Positions 1 to 8,697 are shown, counted from the first letter of the stretch. The stretch is DNA of 42,496 nucleotides from an uncultured Clostridia bacterium (GCA_947629835.1 CANRFH010000009.1:1-42496); one strand, 5' to 3'. Program-made: numbers and translations. The notes: generated by a model not told the origin, from the letters alone.

Positions 1-462
1 TGGCATAGTGGTTTTGTAAGCAAGTCCTTTTTTAAATAATTGTATAAATATCCATTGTGTCCATTTATAATAATTAGGATCAGTAGTATTTATTTCTCTT
101 GACCAGTCAAAAGAAAAACCGATTGATTTTAATTGCTCTCTAAAATGATTTACATTTTGTTCAGTTACTATGCTTGGGTGTATATTATTTTTTATTGCAT
201 AATTTTCTGCAGGAAGCCCGAAAGCATCAAAGCCGATAGGGTAAAGAACATTATATCCTTGAAGTCTTTTCATTCTTGCGATTATATCAAGAGCTGTATA
301 ACTTCTTGGATGTCCAACATGCAAACCTTGTCCAGATGGATATGGAAACTCTATTAAACCATACCATTTCTTTAATGAATAATCATTCTTTGCATTAAAA
401 GTTCCTTCTTTTTCCCATTTATTTTGCCATTTTTTTTCAATCTCTTTAAAATTATATGCCAT
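1..462 (-). CDS. leuS: Leucyl-tRNA synthetase, N-terminal part
   Basis: This is the first 154 codons of leucyl-tRNA synthetase, which charges tRNA-Leu in the cytoplasm; the gene runs off the left edge of the window. The class I nucleotide-binding signature HVGH is at residues 48-51, inside [18 protein letters not shown], followed by the typical [17 protein letters not shown] block. The ATG at 462 is preceded by a clear AGGAGG. The gene is divergent from rsmA across 144 bases, which is too short for a T-box leader and shows none. The reading frame is intact and has no CGG codon. Identification is secure from the sequence. Confidence 0.96.
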   Translation of the reverse strand, partial: MAYNFKEIEKKWQNKWEKEGTFNAKNDYSLKKWYGLIEFPYPSGQGLHVGHPRSYTALDIIARMKRLQGYNVLYPIGFDAFGLPAENYAIKNNIHPSIVTEQNVNHFREQLKSIGFSFDWSREINTTDPNYYKWTQWIFIQLFKKGLAYKTTMP

Positions 463-606
463 AACTTCCTCCTAAAAATAAAAACTTAATATCTATTATA
501 TAATAAAAAAAGCAAAAAATAAAGCAAAACATTGAAAAAAGTGGCAAAATATTATAAAATAATAGTATAAATATAAAACTCCTGCGTTTGGCTTACTTGA
601 AAGTAT

Positions 607-1464
607 ATGAAGGGAAGAATTTTAAATTTGGATACTTTAAGTGAAACGAAATTTTTAATGAAAAAATATAATATCAAGGCTAATAAAAGTTTAGGACAAA
701 ATTTTTTAATAGATGGAGATATTATTTCTAATATTGTGAGAAGTGCTGAAATCGGAAAAGCCGATGCAGTAATTGAAATAGGACCAGGACTTGGAACTCT
801 TACAAATGAGATAGCAAAGTTTGCAAAGAAAGTCATTTGTGTAGAACTAGATAAAAGAATGGTTCAGATTTTACAAGATAGATTTTATTTATTTGATAAT
901 GTTGAAATAATAAATGAAGATATACTAAAATTAGATTTAAATAAAATTATAGAAAAAGAGAAGGAGAATATAAAAATTGTTGCAAACCTTCCATACTATA
1001 TAACTACCCCAATAATAATGAAACTATTAGAGGATAGATTAAATATAGATAGCATAACTGTGATGGTGCAAAAGGAAGTAGCAGATAGATTATGTGCAAA
1101 AACCGGAACAAGAGAAGCAGGGGCTATAACATATAGTATTGAATATTATACAACTCCACAAAAACTATTTACAGTTCCAAATACATCTTTTATCCCAATG
1201 CCAAATGTAGAATCAGAAGTGATTAACTTAAAAATAAAAAAGGAAAAAAATGAAGAAGTTAAAGATGAAGAAAAATTATTTAAGGTTATAAAATATGCAT
1301 TTATGCAGAGAAGAAAAACTTTACTAAATGCTTTGCAAAATACAGATATTGGAAAAGACAAAGAACATGTAAAAGAAGTGTTAGAAAAACTAAATATAGA
1401 TGAACGAATTAGGGGAGAGGCACTTAGTTTAAAAGACTTTATAGACATTTCAAATTTGATATAA
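607..1464 (+). CDS. rsmA: 16S rRNA dimethyladenosine transferase RsmA/KsgA
   Basis: RsmA dimethylates two adjacent adenines in helix 45 of 16S rRNA during late 30S assembly, using S-adenosylmethionine. The 285-residue protein has the family length. Visible landmarks are KSLGQNFL at 27-34, the SAM-binding IGPGLGTLT at 58-66, and the catalytic NLPYY at 127-131. The C-terminal helical domain contains MQRRKTL. The ribosome binding site before the ATG at 607 is weak; a later start would cut into the conserved N-terminus, so 607 is kept. The gene converges with glmS and shares a bidirectional terminator with it. Confidence 0.95.
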   Translation: MKGRILNLDTLSETKFLMKKYNIKANKSLGQNFLIDGDIISNIVRSAEIGKADAVIEIGPGLGTLTNEIAKFAKKVICVELDKRMVQILQDRFYLFDNVEIINEDILKLDLNKIIEKEKENIKIVANLPYYITTPIIMKLLEDRLNIDSITVMVQKEVADRLCAKTGTREAGAITYSIEYYTTPQKLFTVPNTSFIPMPNVESEVINLKIKKEKNEEVKDEEKLFKVIKYAFMQRRKTLLNALQNTDIGKDKEHVKEVLEKLNIDERIRGEALSLKDFIDISNLI

Positions 1465-1472
1465 AATATAGA

Positions 1473-1504
1473 AAAAGCAATTATATTTAAATATAATTGC
1501 TTTT
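1473..1504. terminator. Bidirectional terminator between rsmA and glmS
   Basis: A perfect 14-bp inverted repeat (1473-1486 and 1491-1504, loop TTAA) has A-rich and T-rich outer arms, so it can end transcription on both strands. It lies between the convergent rsmA and glmS genes. Confidence 0.85.
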
Positions 1505-1512
1505 CTTATATT

Positions 1513-3354
1513 TTATTCTACAGTTACAGACTTAGCCAAATTTCTAGGCTTATCTACATCAAGTCCTTTTTCCTTAGATACATAGTAAGCTAAAAGTTGA
1601 AGCGGTATAATAGAAAGTATAGGAGAAAGGAGAGGATGAACTTTTGGAATATTTATAATGTTTGGAAAAACATCCTTATCTACATTTTGATTTGTTACAA
1701 GAAGTGTTTTAGCACCTCTTGTTATAACTTCCTGCAAGTTACTTACAGACTTATCAAGAAGTCTTCTATCTGTGATAATGCCAACAACTGTTACATCATC
1801 TTCAATTAAAGCGATAGGACCATGTTTCAATTCTCCTGACTGATATGCATCAGAGTGGATATAAGATATTTCCTTTAACTTCAAAGAAGCCTCTTTTGCA
1901 ACAGCAAAGTCAGTTCCTCTTCCTAAGAAAAATATGTCTTTTTCTTTATAAATTCTTTTTGCAAATTCTTTTATTAAATCTGTATTTTCTAAAGTAATAC
2001 TTACCTTAGAAGGTAACTCTAAAATTTCATTTTTTAGAGCAGAAAGTATTTCTTCATTTTCTATTCCTAAAACTTCTGCAAAATAGATTGCAAGAAGTGA
2101 AAGTACAGTAATTTGGCAAGTATATGCTTTAGTTGAAGCAACAGCTATTTCTGGACCTGCATGAGTGTATATAGTATAATCTGCTTCTCTTGTTATAGAA
2201 CTTCCGATAACGTTAGAGATTGCAATAGTTTTAGAACCAATTTGCTTTGCATTTTTTAAAGCAGCGATGGTATCAGCAGTTTCTCCAGATTGGCTAATGC
2301 AAATTATCAAAGTATTTTTATCAATAAGTGGTTTTCTATATCTAAATTCAGATGAAATATCAACCTCTACAGGGATAGATGTAAGCCTTTCTAAGATAGG
2401 TTTTACAGCAAGACCTGCATGCATAGCAGTACCACAAGCTACAATATATATCCTAGAAACTTTAGATAAATATTCTTTTGGAATAGATATATCATCAAAA
2501 TTACATTTTGCATCTTTTACTAATCTAGTACCAATTGTTTCTCTGATAGCTGTTGGCTGTTCATATATTTCTTTTAGCATAAAATCTTCATAGCCGTTTT
2601 TATCAGCAGATTTTGCATCCCAAGTAATAATTTCAGGTGTTCTTTTAACTACATTTAAATCTATATCATAAAAAGTTACAGATTTCTTTGTTACTTGAAC
2701 TAAATCACCATCATTTAATATATAAATGTTATTTGTATAATCCAAAATTGCAGGAATATCTGATGCTACAAATTTTTCATCATCTTTAATACCAATAACT
2801 AATGGACTATCTTTTCTAGCAACAATTATTTTATCAGGCTCAAAAGAAAAAATAACTTCGATTGCATAACTTCCTTTTAAGTCTGAGACAGCTTTATTTA
2901 CAGCTTTAACAAATCTAAGATTATCATTTTCATCCTCTTTATAATAATAGTAATGTATTAAGTTAGGAATAACTTCTGTATCGGTTTGAGATAGAAAATG
3001 ATATCCAGCATTAGTTAGAAAATCTTTTATTTGGCTGTAATTCTCAATAATTCCATTATGTACTACTGCAAAATTTTTGCTTTCATCCAGATGTGGATGA
3101 GCATTAATACTAGAAGGCTTTCCATGAGTTGCCCATCTAGTATGAGCTATTCCTATATGACCTTCCAAAGAATTAATCTCAGGTATATTTTGCAATTCCT
3201 TTACTCTTCCTTTGTGTTTTAAACATTTTATATGTGGCCCTTCAATAGTTGCAATACCGGCTGAGTCATAACCTCTATACTCTAACTTTAAAAGACCATC
3301 TATCAATATTGGACTTGCCTTAGTATTTCCAATATAACCTACAATTCCACACAT
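1513..3354 (-). CDS. glmS: Glutamine--fructose-6-phosphate aminotransferase
   Basis: GlmS makes glucosamine-6-phosphate from fructose-6-phosphate and glutamine, the first committed step to UDP-GlcNAc. The 613-residue protein starts MCGIVGYIG, with Cys2 as the glutaminase nucleophile. An N-terminal class II glutaminase domain (about 1-220) is followed by two SIS sugar-isomerase domains (about 290-430 and 460-600). It ends with the conserved DKPRNLAKSVTVE. The ATG follows GGAGGAGCTT. Only about 95 bases separate it from the upstream gene, and they hold a promoter but no room for a glmS ribozyme, the usual control in Bacillus and many clostridia. The later UDP-GlcNAc enzyme glmU is elsewhere in this window. 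Confidence 0.97.
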   Translation of the reverse strand: MCGIVGYIGNTKASPILIDGLLKLEYRGYDSAGIATIEGPHIKCLKHKGRVKELQNIPEINSLEGHIGIAHTRWATHGKPSSINAHPHLDESKNFAVVHNGIIENYSQIKDFLTNAGYHFLSQTDTEVIPNLIHYYYYKEDENDNLRFVKAVNKAVSDLKGSYAIEVIFSFEPDKIIVARKDSPLVIGIKDDEKFVASDIPAILDYTNNIYILNDGDLVQVTKKSVTFYDIDLNVVKRTPEIITWDAKSADKNGYEDFMLKEIYEQPTAIRETIGTRLVKDAKCNFDDISIPKEYLSKVSRIYIVACGTAMHAGLAVKPILERLTSIPVEVDISSEFRYRKPLIDKNTLIICISQSGETADTIAALKNAKQIGSKTIAISNVIGSSITREADYTIYTHAGPEIAVASTKAYTCQITVLSLLAIYFAEVLGIENEEILSALKNEILELPSKVSITLENTDLIKEFAKRIYKEKDIFFLGRGTDFAVAKEASLKLKEISYIHSDAYQSGELKHGPIALIEDDVTVVGIITDRRLLDKSVSNLQEVITRGAKTLLVTNQNVDKDVFPNIINIPKVHPLLSPILSIIPLQLLAYYVSKEKGLDVDKPRNLAKSVTVE

Positions 3355-3403
3355 AAGCTCCTCCGTTCCAAGTAATAATTCAAATTTTGTAAATTATTAT
3401 ATA

Positions 3404-3432
3404 ATATTATCACAGCTTGGAAAAAGTAGCAA
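3404..3432 (-). promoter_or_regulatory. Likely promoter of glmS
   Basis: On the minus strand TTGCTA (3432-3427) and TAATAT (3409-3404) are separated by exactly 17 bases. The resulting 5' leader is only about 45 nt. Confidence 0.5.
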
Positions 3433-3449
3433 GTCCTTTTGAATTCAAA

Positions 3450-3710
3450 TTAAATAAATAATTTTATGATTGTTAAAAGAATAGCACCTGGTACGCCTAA
3501 AATACTTACAAAAATTATTGTGAAAAAGTTTAAGCCTATATGAAAACTAAATAATTGACCAATAAAATTAATTATAAGGATGATTAAAGCTCCAATTAAA
3601 GAATTAATGAAGAGTTTTATCATAAATTTTAGTGGAACGATAAAAACTCTACATAGTACAAATATTATACATAAACCTGAAATATATGTTAAAATATTAA
3701 TAAGTTCCAA
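3450..3710 (-). CDS. BofA-like pro-sigma-K processing inhibitor family protein
   Basis: This 86-residue protein is almost entirely hydrophobic, with about three membrane segments. The C-terminal block FHIGLNFFTIIFVSILGVPG matches the BofA family pattern (FxIGLN, then GIPG). In Bacillus subtilis BofA holds the SpoIVFB protease inactive in the outer forespore membrane; a sporulation role here is inferred from family and from the other sporulation genes in the window. It sits between a yaaL-like gene and glmS, all on the minus strand. Family assignment is fairly sure, exact function less so. Confidence 0.75.
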   Translation of the reverse strand: MELINILTYISGLCIIFVLCRVFIVPLKFMIKLFINSLIGALIILIINFIGQLFSFHIGLNFFTIIFVSILGVPGAILLTIIKLFI

Positions 3711-3784
3711 ATCTTAATCACCTCGTCCTACTTTGTACATCTTATGATTAAGAAAAGAAATTTATTCTATAAATTATAAAAAGA

Positions 3785-4066
3785 TTATATTACATCATAC
3801 AATTCTTTTATTTCAATAATATCAAACATATTTGCTAGTAATCCATGTTTTTTTGCTTTTCTAAGCAAATAGCTATATTTAGATTGAATTGCTTTTATTT
3901 GATATAAGTAATAATCGACCAATTCGTCTTCCGCAAATTCAAAATTTGTATTTGCATTAACTAAGTCTTCACGAGTTTTTAAAATACTTTTTATAAGTTC
4001 TATATTTGGATTTTCTTGTTTCTTTACAAAATAAGGGTTTTCTTTTACATATTTTTCATATATCAT
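3785..4066 (-). CDS. YaaL-like (DUF2508) small protein
   Basis: This 93-residue soluble protein has the DUF2508/YaaL pattern: a helical stretch with FEFAEDELVDYYLYQIKAIQ, then KYSYLLRKAKKHG. YaaL-type genes often lie next to bofA in Firmicutes, as here, which supports both assignments. Biochemical function is unknown. The ATG at 4066 has a strong CGGAGGA ribosome binding site. It is divergent from the tRNA-Leu gene. Confidence 0.7.
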   Translation of the reverse strand: MIYEKYVKENPYFVKKQENPNIELIKSILKTREDLVNANTNFEFAEDELVDYYLYQIKAIQSKYSYLLRKAKKHGLLANMFDIIEIKELYDVI

Positions 4067-4236
4067 ATATATCCTCCGATACTATAAATTACTAAGATTT
4101 CAAAAATTTAGTAATATTCTATGCAAAATCGAAGTAGAATATACAGAGTATTGATAAGAAAATATAAACTACACTTAATGATGAAATAAAAAGTTTTAAT
4201 AAATCTCCAAATTGCTACAAATTTAAAAAAATGCTC

Positions 4237-4265
4237 TTGACAGTATTCGCTAAATGTGCTAATAT
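4237..4265 (+). promoter_or_regulatory. Promoter of tRNA-Leu
   Basis: TTGACA (4237-4242), a 17-bp spacer and TAATAT (4260-4265) lie about 18 bp before the mature tRNA 5' end. The -35 and the start region form an imperfect dyad (TTGACAGTAT and ATACTGTTCAA). Confidence 0.75.
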
Positions 4266-4283
4266 ATATACTGTTCAAGATAT

Positions 4284-4367
4284 GCGGGTGTGGCGGAACT
4301 GGCAGACGCGCTGGTCTTAGGAACCAGTGCCAACGGCGTGGAGGTTCGAGTCCTCTCATCCGCACCA
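4284..4367 (+). tRNA. tRNA-Leu (anticodon UAG)
   Basis: The 84-nt gene includes an encoded CCA. The acceptor 5' strand is GCGGGTG (4284-4290). The anticodon stem CTGGT/ACCAG encloses loop CTTAGGA, giving anticodon UAG. There is a long variable arm as expected for leucine tRNAs, and a T arm with GTTCGAGTC. The 3' acceptor strand is CATCCGC, so pair 5-68 is a G-U wobble. The displaced 3' copy at 15217-15270 has CACCCGC, which would pair perfectly. This tRNA is therefore a hybrid whose 3' half was supplied by the integrated element. Confidence 0.97.
4314..4367 (+). repeat. attL: tRNA 3'-end repeat, element side
   Basis: This 54-nt repeat matches 15217-15270 at 51 positions. The differences are 4334 C/A, 4335 G/A and 4359 T/C. 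The first 20 bases (4314-4333, anticodon loop and 3' anticodon stem) are identical, so strand exchange most likely happened there. Confidence 0.9.
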
Positions 4368-4374
4368 TTATATT

Positions 4375-4417
4375 AATATCAAGGGTTTTAGCGATTTCCT
4401 TTGGTATTATTTTTTTG
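4375..4417 (+). terminator. Terminator after tRNA-Leu
   Basis: An 11-bp stem (4375-4385 with 4398-4408, two G-U pairs) is followed by ATTATTTTTTT. It is element-derived and replaces the original terminator, now at 15281-15308. Confidence 0.75.
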
Positions 4418-4429
4418 CTAAAATTTCAA

Positions 4430-4452
4430 AGTTCTAATGAGAGTTCTAATGA
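4430..4452 (+). repeat. Left pair of AGTTCTAATGA repeats
   Basis: Two direct copies of AGTTCTAATGA (4430-4440 and 4442-4452) lie between attL and the end of int. Another pair in the same orientation lies at the right end (15054-15075). Paired 11-bp direct repeats inside both ends of a tyrosine-recombinase element are what arm-type integrase sites look like; binding is inferred. Confidence 0.65.
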
Positions 4453-4455
4453 ATT

Positions 4456-5652
4456 TTAAGAAACATTTTCAAATATACTATCCATTATTTTAGCTGTATG
4501 CTCTTTTGAGGAACTATCTAAGTGTGTATATATTTCAGTTGTAGATACGTTTGAATGTCCCATATTTTCCTGTACTTCTCTTAAATTTGCTCCATTATTT
4601 AAAAGAATAGTTGCTACACTATGTCTTAGGTCGTGTAATCTTATTTTTCTTAGGTTATTATCCTTTAGAAACTTTTCAAACTTTTTAGTAAGTGTGTCAG
4701 GCAACATCAAACTGCCGTCCGTATTTACACAAACATAGTTCCCATCATTTAGATAGCATTTTCCGAAAATTTCTTTATTATGCTTTTGAGTTTTATATGC
4801 CTCGAGTAAAAATTTTTTTAAATGTTCTTTTATTGGGAAAGTTCTATAACTAGAATTATTTTTTGGGATATCTTTTTTAATAATACTACGTTTACTATTT
4901 AATGTAGTTTGAACAACAGTATGTGCAATAGTTATTTGATTTTCTTCAAAGTTTACTCTTTCCCATTTTAAGCCAATAGCCTCACTGCGTCTAAGTCCAT
5001 AAGTTGATATTAACATTATCGGCATTGCTATATCTGTATTCTTTATTTTTCTTAGAAAATCAATTAGTTCTTTTTTGGAATATACACTAGGAATGAACTG
5101 CTTAGGTTTTTCTATTTGAGTATTCTCGTTTGGATTTATTAATATAAGGTTTGTTTTTTTTGCTCTTTCTAATATTTGATTGATATTTCTATAATAATGT
5201 TGAACTGTACGAGGAGATTTATTTAATTTATACTGGTAATTATAAAAGTTTTGCAAATCTAAGGTACTTAGTTCTGTTAGTTTTATTTTTTTTTCTTCAA
5301 AATAAGGACAAATTATTGATTCTATATTAGACTGATAACCTCCAACTGTTGATTTTGCTTTTGTGTTCGATATGCTTTCTAGCCATTCCTTAGCAAAATC
5401 ACAAAACAAAATATCCTTTTTATTGTTGTCAATGCCTAAGTTCAGTTCTTCTTCATAAGCTTTTCGCATATCTTCGGCTTTTTTATAAGCCTCTTGTTTT
5501 GCCTGTTTGTGTAATCTCTTTTGACTCGTATTTACTACTTTTATTTTTGTACTTCTCCACTTATATTGATACCCATTTACAGAATCGTTATAGTATAATA
5601 CAGCGTAGTACATTCCTTTTTTTTCCTGTAAGCTAACCGTTACATTTATCAT
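4456..5652 (-). CDS. int: Tyrosine integrase
   Basis: This 398-residue site-specific recombinase would integrate and, with the excisionase, excise the element at tRNA-Leu. It has an N-terminal arm-binding domain (about 1-70), a SAM-like core-binding domain (about 80-175) and a catalytic domain (about 190-398). The catalytic set is visible: Arg221 in [12 protein letters not shown], His340 and Arg343 in LHDLRHS, His366 in MGHSNVS and nucleophile Tyr375 in EIYTHL. It points toward attL, 89 bases from the tRNA end. The gene upstream on the same strand is the excisionase-like gene, with a 93-bp spacer that holds an inverted repeat likely to matter for regulation or excision. Confidence 0.95.
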   Translation of the reverse strand: MINVTVSLQEKKGMYYAVLYYNDSVNGYQYKWRSTKIKVVNTSQKRLHKQAKQEAYKKAEDMRKAYEEELNLGIDNNKKDILFCDFAKEWLESISNTKAKSTVGGYQSNIESIICPYFEEKKIKLTELSTLDLQNFYNYQYKLNKSPRTVQHYYRNINQILERAKKTNLILINPNENTQIEKPKQFIPSVYSKKELIDFLRKIKNTDIAMPIMLISTYGLRRSEAIGLKWERVNFEENQITIAHTVVQTTLNSKRSIIKKDIPKNNSSYRTFPIKEHLKKFLLEAYKTQKHNKEIFGKCYLNDGNYVCVNTDGSLMLPDTLTKKFEKFLKDNNLRKIRLHDLRHSVATILLNNGANLREVQENMGHSNVSTTEIYTHLDSSSKEHTAKIMDSIFENVS

Positions 5653-5689
5653 AAAATACTCCTTTCTGTAACTTATAACAGCTTAGATT

Positions 5690-5739
5690 TAGCTCACTAT
5701 AAATAATCTATGTTCATCATAATAACATATAATGAGCTA
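5690..5739. repeat. Inverted TATAATGAGCTA-type sites between int and xis
   Basis: TATAATGAGCTA (5728-5739, plus) faces a variant TATAGTGAGCTA on the minus strand (5701-5690). A third exact copy is at 15034-15045 next to the right arm repeats. The 21 bases at 5710-5690 (minus) match 15025-15045 (plus) at 20 positions. Likely excisionase or regulator sites; protein identity is inferred. Confidence 0.6.
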
Positions 5740-5745
5740 AGTTGT

Positions 5746-5937
5746 CTACTGCCTTTTTAAGTATTCGATTACTTCACTTTTTAAGATTCTGTAACTACGA
5801 CCGATTTTTAACGAATTTATTTCGTTATCTTTTAAGAGTTTGTATCCTAAGCTTTTCCCAATATTTCCAAGCATTTCACAAAATTGTTTAAAATTAACAA
5901 CGTCAGGATACTCACTTAAAATTTTATTATTTCTCAT
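5746..5937 (-). CDS. xis: Excisionase-like HTH protein
   Basis: This 63-residue basic protein has the winged-helix excisionase pattern: FKQFCEMLGNIGKSLGYKLL, then LKIGRSYRILKSEVIEYL. Family members bend DNA at element ends and direct the integrase to excision. An AAGGAGG lies just before the ATG at 5937. It precedes int on the same strand, so the pair is probably co-transcribed. A palindrome resembling the repressor operators (5975-5986) lies upstream. The assignment rests on size, motif and position. Confidence 0.8.
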   Translation of the reverse strand: MRNNKILSEYPDVVNFKQFCEMLGNIGKSLGYKLLKDNEINSLKIGRSYRILKSEVIEYLKRQ

Positions 5938-5974
5938 TTACTTTTGTCCTCCTTAATTGCTATTTAACCAAACT

Positions 5975-5986
5975 ATACAACTGTAT
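5975..5986. promoter_or_regulatory. Operator-like palindrome upstream of xis-int
   Basis: ATACAACTGTAT differs at one base from the perfect palindrome ATACAGCTGTAT at 7129-7140. It lies 38 bp before the xis start and could put excision and integration under the same repressor. Confidence 0.5.
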
Positions 5987-6003
5987 GTGAAGTAAAATTT
6001 AAA

Positions 6004-6030
6004 AAATAAAAGCCGACATAAAAGTCGGCA
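6004..6030 (-). terminator. Terminator of the repressor gene
   Basis: GCCGAC and GTCGGC (6012-6017 and 6024-6029, loop of 6) are followed on the minus strand by TTTTATTTTTT. It separates the repressor from xis-int. Confidence 0.8.
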
Positions 6031-6051
6031 AATTATAATAAAAAAATTGAA

Positions 6052-7074
6052 TTATAATTTAATAGGGGTAATATATTTGTCTTTTTCTTCAATAAAAGTA
6101 TGATTAAAATAAATATCTACTATTGTACCAATAATTTTTATATTCAGTTTTTGTATATCTGCATTAGTATATTCCAGTTTTTCATTTTTTTCATTACAAG
6201 GGTTTGTTAAAATAATAAGATTATTTTCTTTGTGAATATTCTTTATGTACCATTTCCCATTTATACTGATAATTATATCTTCATAATCGTAACAATAATC
6301 ACATAAGCGAACAGTTATTATATTAAGAGATTTATATTTTGGTGTTTTATAATTTAACCAATTACTCATATTATTCAATAAAATAGCAACATATTCATTT
6401 TGGTCGTTATACAGATTACGGTTAATTGTATGAGAGCCACATAATTCACTATAATAAATATCTTCTCTATTAATATATGTACTGTCAAATAAAGGAATCT
6501 TATAATTTGTTACAATAGTTGTCTTATCTAAGTTTTGTAACATATTATATAATTTTTCATAATCCGTATAAACTACGAAAATATTTTTTATTTGTTCTAT
6601 TAATCTATTTATTCTTTTAGAGGCATTCTTATTTACTTTCAACTTTTCCTTTAAACTTATATATTTCTTTTTAAATGTTTCTAATTCTATGGGCGAAAAT
6701 TTATTTTTAAAAAATTTAATATATATATAATACATTATAAAGTTATATTCATTTTCTGTTTTAATCAATGTATCTATACTTTCTTCTAAAATTTCTAAAA
6801 TGTTGTCTTCAAAAATATCTTTTTTAAATATAGCAGATATTTTTGCTCTTAAATCTGCTGTAATATGTCTACGACCTTGTTCAATTGCCCCAATTGTACT
6901 TTCACTAACACCTAACTTATTTGCTAAATCTTTTTGTGTCAAAGAAGGAGTATGATTTATTCTAGAATCTTTTAAAGTTTTTCCCATTTTTACATATAGT
7001 TCTTTAGGCATATTATTTTTATTTTCTCTTTCTTTTGCTTTTCTTTCTAATTCTTGTTGAGTATCAAATAACAT
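6052..7074 (-). CDS. HTH repressor with LexA/S24-like C-terminal region
   Basis: This 340-residue protein has a Cro/CI helix-turn-helix at about 28-85 (SLTQKDLANKLGVSESTIGAIEQG). A helical middle follows, and a C-terminal half whose strand pattern (GKWYIKNI, then LNIKIIGTIVDIYF) recalls S24 peptidase-like repressors. The usual GDSM serine motif is not recognisable; the corresponding stretch seems to be LLNNMSNW, so self-cleavage looks doubtful. It is transcribed away from the replication gene across a 197-bp region with two ACAGCTGT palindromes. I infer it is the master repressor of the element, controlling rep and xis-int. Confidence 0.75.
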   Translation of the reverse strand: MLFDTQQELERKAKERENKNNMPKELYVKMGKTLKDSRINHTPSLTQKDLANKLGVSESTIGAIEQGRRHITADLRAKISAIFKKDIFEDNILEILEESIDTLIKTENEYNFIMYYIYIKFFKNKFSPIELETFKKKYISLKEKLKVNKNASKRINRLIEQIKNIFVVYTDYEKLYNMLQNLDKTTIVTNYKIPLFDSTYINREDIYYSELCGSHTINRNLYNDQNEYVAILLNNMSNWLNYKTPKYKSLNIITVRLCDYCYDYEDIIISINGKWYIKNIHKENNLIILTNPCNEKNEKLEYTNADIQKLNIKIIGTIVDIYFNHTFIEEKDKYITPIKL

Positions 7075-7128
7075 TTTATCACCTCAAAAAAATTTTACCA
7101 TTTAATTTTTTTTAAATCAAGTATTCAC

Positions 7129-7169
7129 ATACAGCTGTATAGTTTAGTTTAATACAAGAAACAGCTGTT
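7129..7169. promoter_or_regulatory. Two repressor-operator-like palindromes
   Basis: ATACAGCTGTAT (7129-7140) and AACAGCTGTT (7160-7169) are perfect palindromes sharing ACAGCTGT, with centres 30 bp apart (about three helical turns). They lie between the divergent repressor and rep genes. A near-copy is upstream of xis (5975-5986). Binding by the protein at 6052-7074 is inferred. Confidence 0.6.
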
Positions 7170-7271
7170 AAATATCAGTCTATAAATATATAGCAACTTT
7201 TGAAAAAAAGTAAAAATTATGTTGAAATAATCATACTTTATAGACTTAAAAATAATATAGGAGGTGCTAAT

Positions 7272-8213
7272 ATGATACATAGTATCAGTTTCGTTATTTT
7301 AAATGTGTGGATACCAGATTTTTTTGAATTTCCAGTTAAGTTTAAAAGATACGACAGATATAAATATGTTCTAACTTACAAAGGTGTAACGTTTAATTAT
7401 TATCTGGAAAGTCAAACACTATTAATTCGAACGAATACACATAAAATCTTAAAGAAAGGATTTGTAACTTTAAATGATTTAGAACCTTACACAAATAGAT
7501 TAATGACTATTGTAAAAGAAGTAGTTGGCAATAAAAAATATTTGTTACAACTTAGCAGAGTTGACTATTATGTTGATTTATCAATAGATTTAGAGTGTGA
7601 AGAACAAAAAAATATTTTAGAGTTGCTTTATAAACACTTACATTCATATAGACATATGAAAATGTCTGACAAATCTAATATTAACAACTCGTTCTATTTA
7701 AAAACTAAAAGAGGTACATATAATTTGAATTGTTATTATAAATTTGCACAGTCAGGAATACTGGATTATAGAAATACTTTTAGAATTGAATTACAAATCA
7801 AAAAAAACAAATTTAAAAGAGAATTCAAAAAATATGGAATTACAAGAGAACTTGTTAATTATTGGAGCAAAGACGGAATGCAAATGTACTACTTTGATTT
7901 TTTACAGGATTTCTTTTACAGCGGTGATTACTATAGAATAGACATAGCAATAGAGAAAATAGAAAACAGTTTATATACAAAGTCTATGCAAAAAAAACTA
8001 ATTTTATTTATAAAAAGAGTAAATGAAATTGGAATGACAGAAACTAAAAAGTTTTATTCGTATAGTACTTTCAAAAATTATATCAAAAAGTTAGGGGAAA
8101 TCGGTTTAAACCCTGTAACGTTAAGACTAGACGGAAACTTTTTAAGTATGGAAAACCTACTAAGTAGAGCAAAGAGAGTAGCAGAAAAAATTTATTTTAG
8201 AAAGGAAGATTAG
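7272..8213 (+). CDS. Gene II/X-family replication initiator
   Basis: This 313-residue protein resembles phage/plasmid replication proteins of the gene II/X (Phage_CRI) group. Landmarks are RVDYYVD at 96-102, SFYLKTKRGTYNLNCYYK at 140-157 and RIELQIK at 171-177. Members nick a double-strand origin and start rolling-circle replication. The ATG at 7272 follows AGGAGG; the frame is open upstream to 7200 but without a better start. It is followed 2 bases later by the next gene. It implies that the excised element replicates, or is transferred as single-stranded DNA. A MobT/Rep_trans relaxase-like role is an alternative. Confidence 0.7.
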   Translation: MIHSISFVILNVWIPDFFEFPVKFKRYDRYKYVLTYKGVTFNYYLESQTLLIRTNTHKILKKGFVTLNDLEPYTNRLMTIVKEVVGNKKYLLQLSRVDYYVDLSIDLECEEQKNILELLYKHLHSYRHMKMSDKSNINNSFYLKTKRGTYNLNCYYKFAQSGILDYRNTFRIELQIKKNKFKREFKKYGITRELVNYWSKDGMQMYYFDFLQDFFYSGDYYRIDIAIEKIENSLYTKSMQKKLILFIKRVNEIGMTETKKFYSYSTFKNYIKKLGEIGLNPVTLRLDGNFLSMENLLSRAKRVAEKIYFRKED

Positions 8214-8215
8214 AT

Positions 8216-8626
8216 ATGTATAATATAAAAAATAAAAAATTCATAAATGTCAGCGAAATCGCTGAAAAATTAAAGGACATATTAAATGTAAAAACAGGAA
8301 TAAATGGTAAAAAGGTAAATGAAACAATGTTAAAACTAGGTATGCAAAAATTAAGTGAAGATGGAAAAAGCAAATATAAACCTACAGAAAAATACAAAGA
8401 ATATGCACAAAAAATTCCACTAAACTTTAAAAGTGAATATCCTTATTATTTAAATTGGGAGAGTAGCATTGTAAATGAAATTTTAGATATAGCATATGAA
8501 GAAAGTTTGCAACAAAATTTAGTTAGAATAATAAAAAGACTACAAATAATAAACATTATAGATATGAATCAAATTGACTATAGTCAACTAGAAAAAAAAC
8601 TAAGTATTGTTTTAAATAAAAAATAA
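8216..8626 (+). CDS. Antirepressor-like winged-helix protein
   Basis: This 136-residue protein contains VSEIAEKLKDILNVKTG, then a stretch resembling C-terminal domains of phage antirepressors (VNETMLKLGMQKL, YKPTEKYKEYAQ). It starts 2 bases after rep ends, so it is translationally coupled. It might counter the repressor or assist replication; the sequence does not decide. Function is unproven. Confidence 0.5.
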   Translation: MYNIKNKKFINVSEIAEKLKDILNVKTGINGKKVNETMLKLGMQKLSEDGKSKYKPTEKYKEYAQKIPLNFKSEYPYYLNWESSIVNEILDIAYEESLQQNLVRIIKRLQIINIIDMNQIDYSQLEKKLSIVLNKK

Positions 8627-8645
8627 GTTACTAAATTAATAAAAT

Positions 8646-8697
8646 AAATATGGGAGCTATATATTACTAAATTAGTATAATAGCCCCTATATTTTTG
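8646..8697 (+). terminator. Terminator of the rep operon
   Basis: A long imperfect hairpin (AATATGGGAGCTATA against TATAATAGCCCCTATATT) ends in TTTTTG, 20 bases after the stop of the downstream gene. Confidence 0.65.

Noticed and set aside
463..606. T-box leader before leuS
   Set aside because: The 144-base divergent spacer is too short and shows no T-box motif or antiterminator.
3355..3449. glmS ribozyme upstream of glmS
   Set aside because: Only about 95 bases separate glmS from the upstream gene, with a plausible promoter inside; no room and no recognisable ribozyme core.
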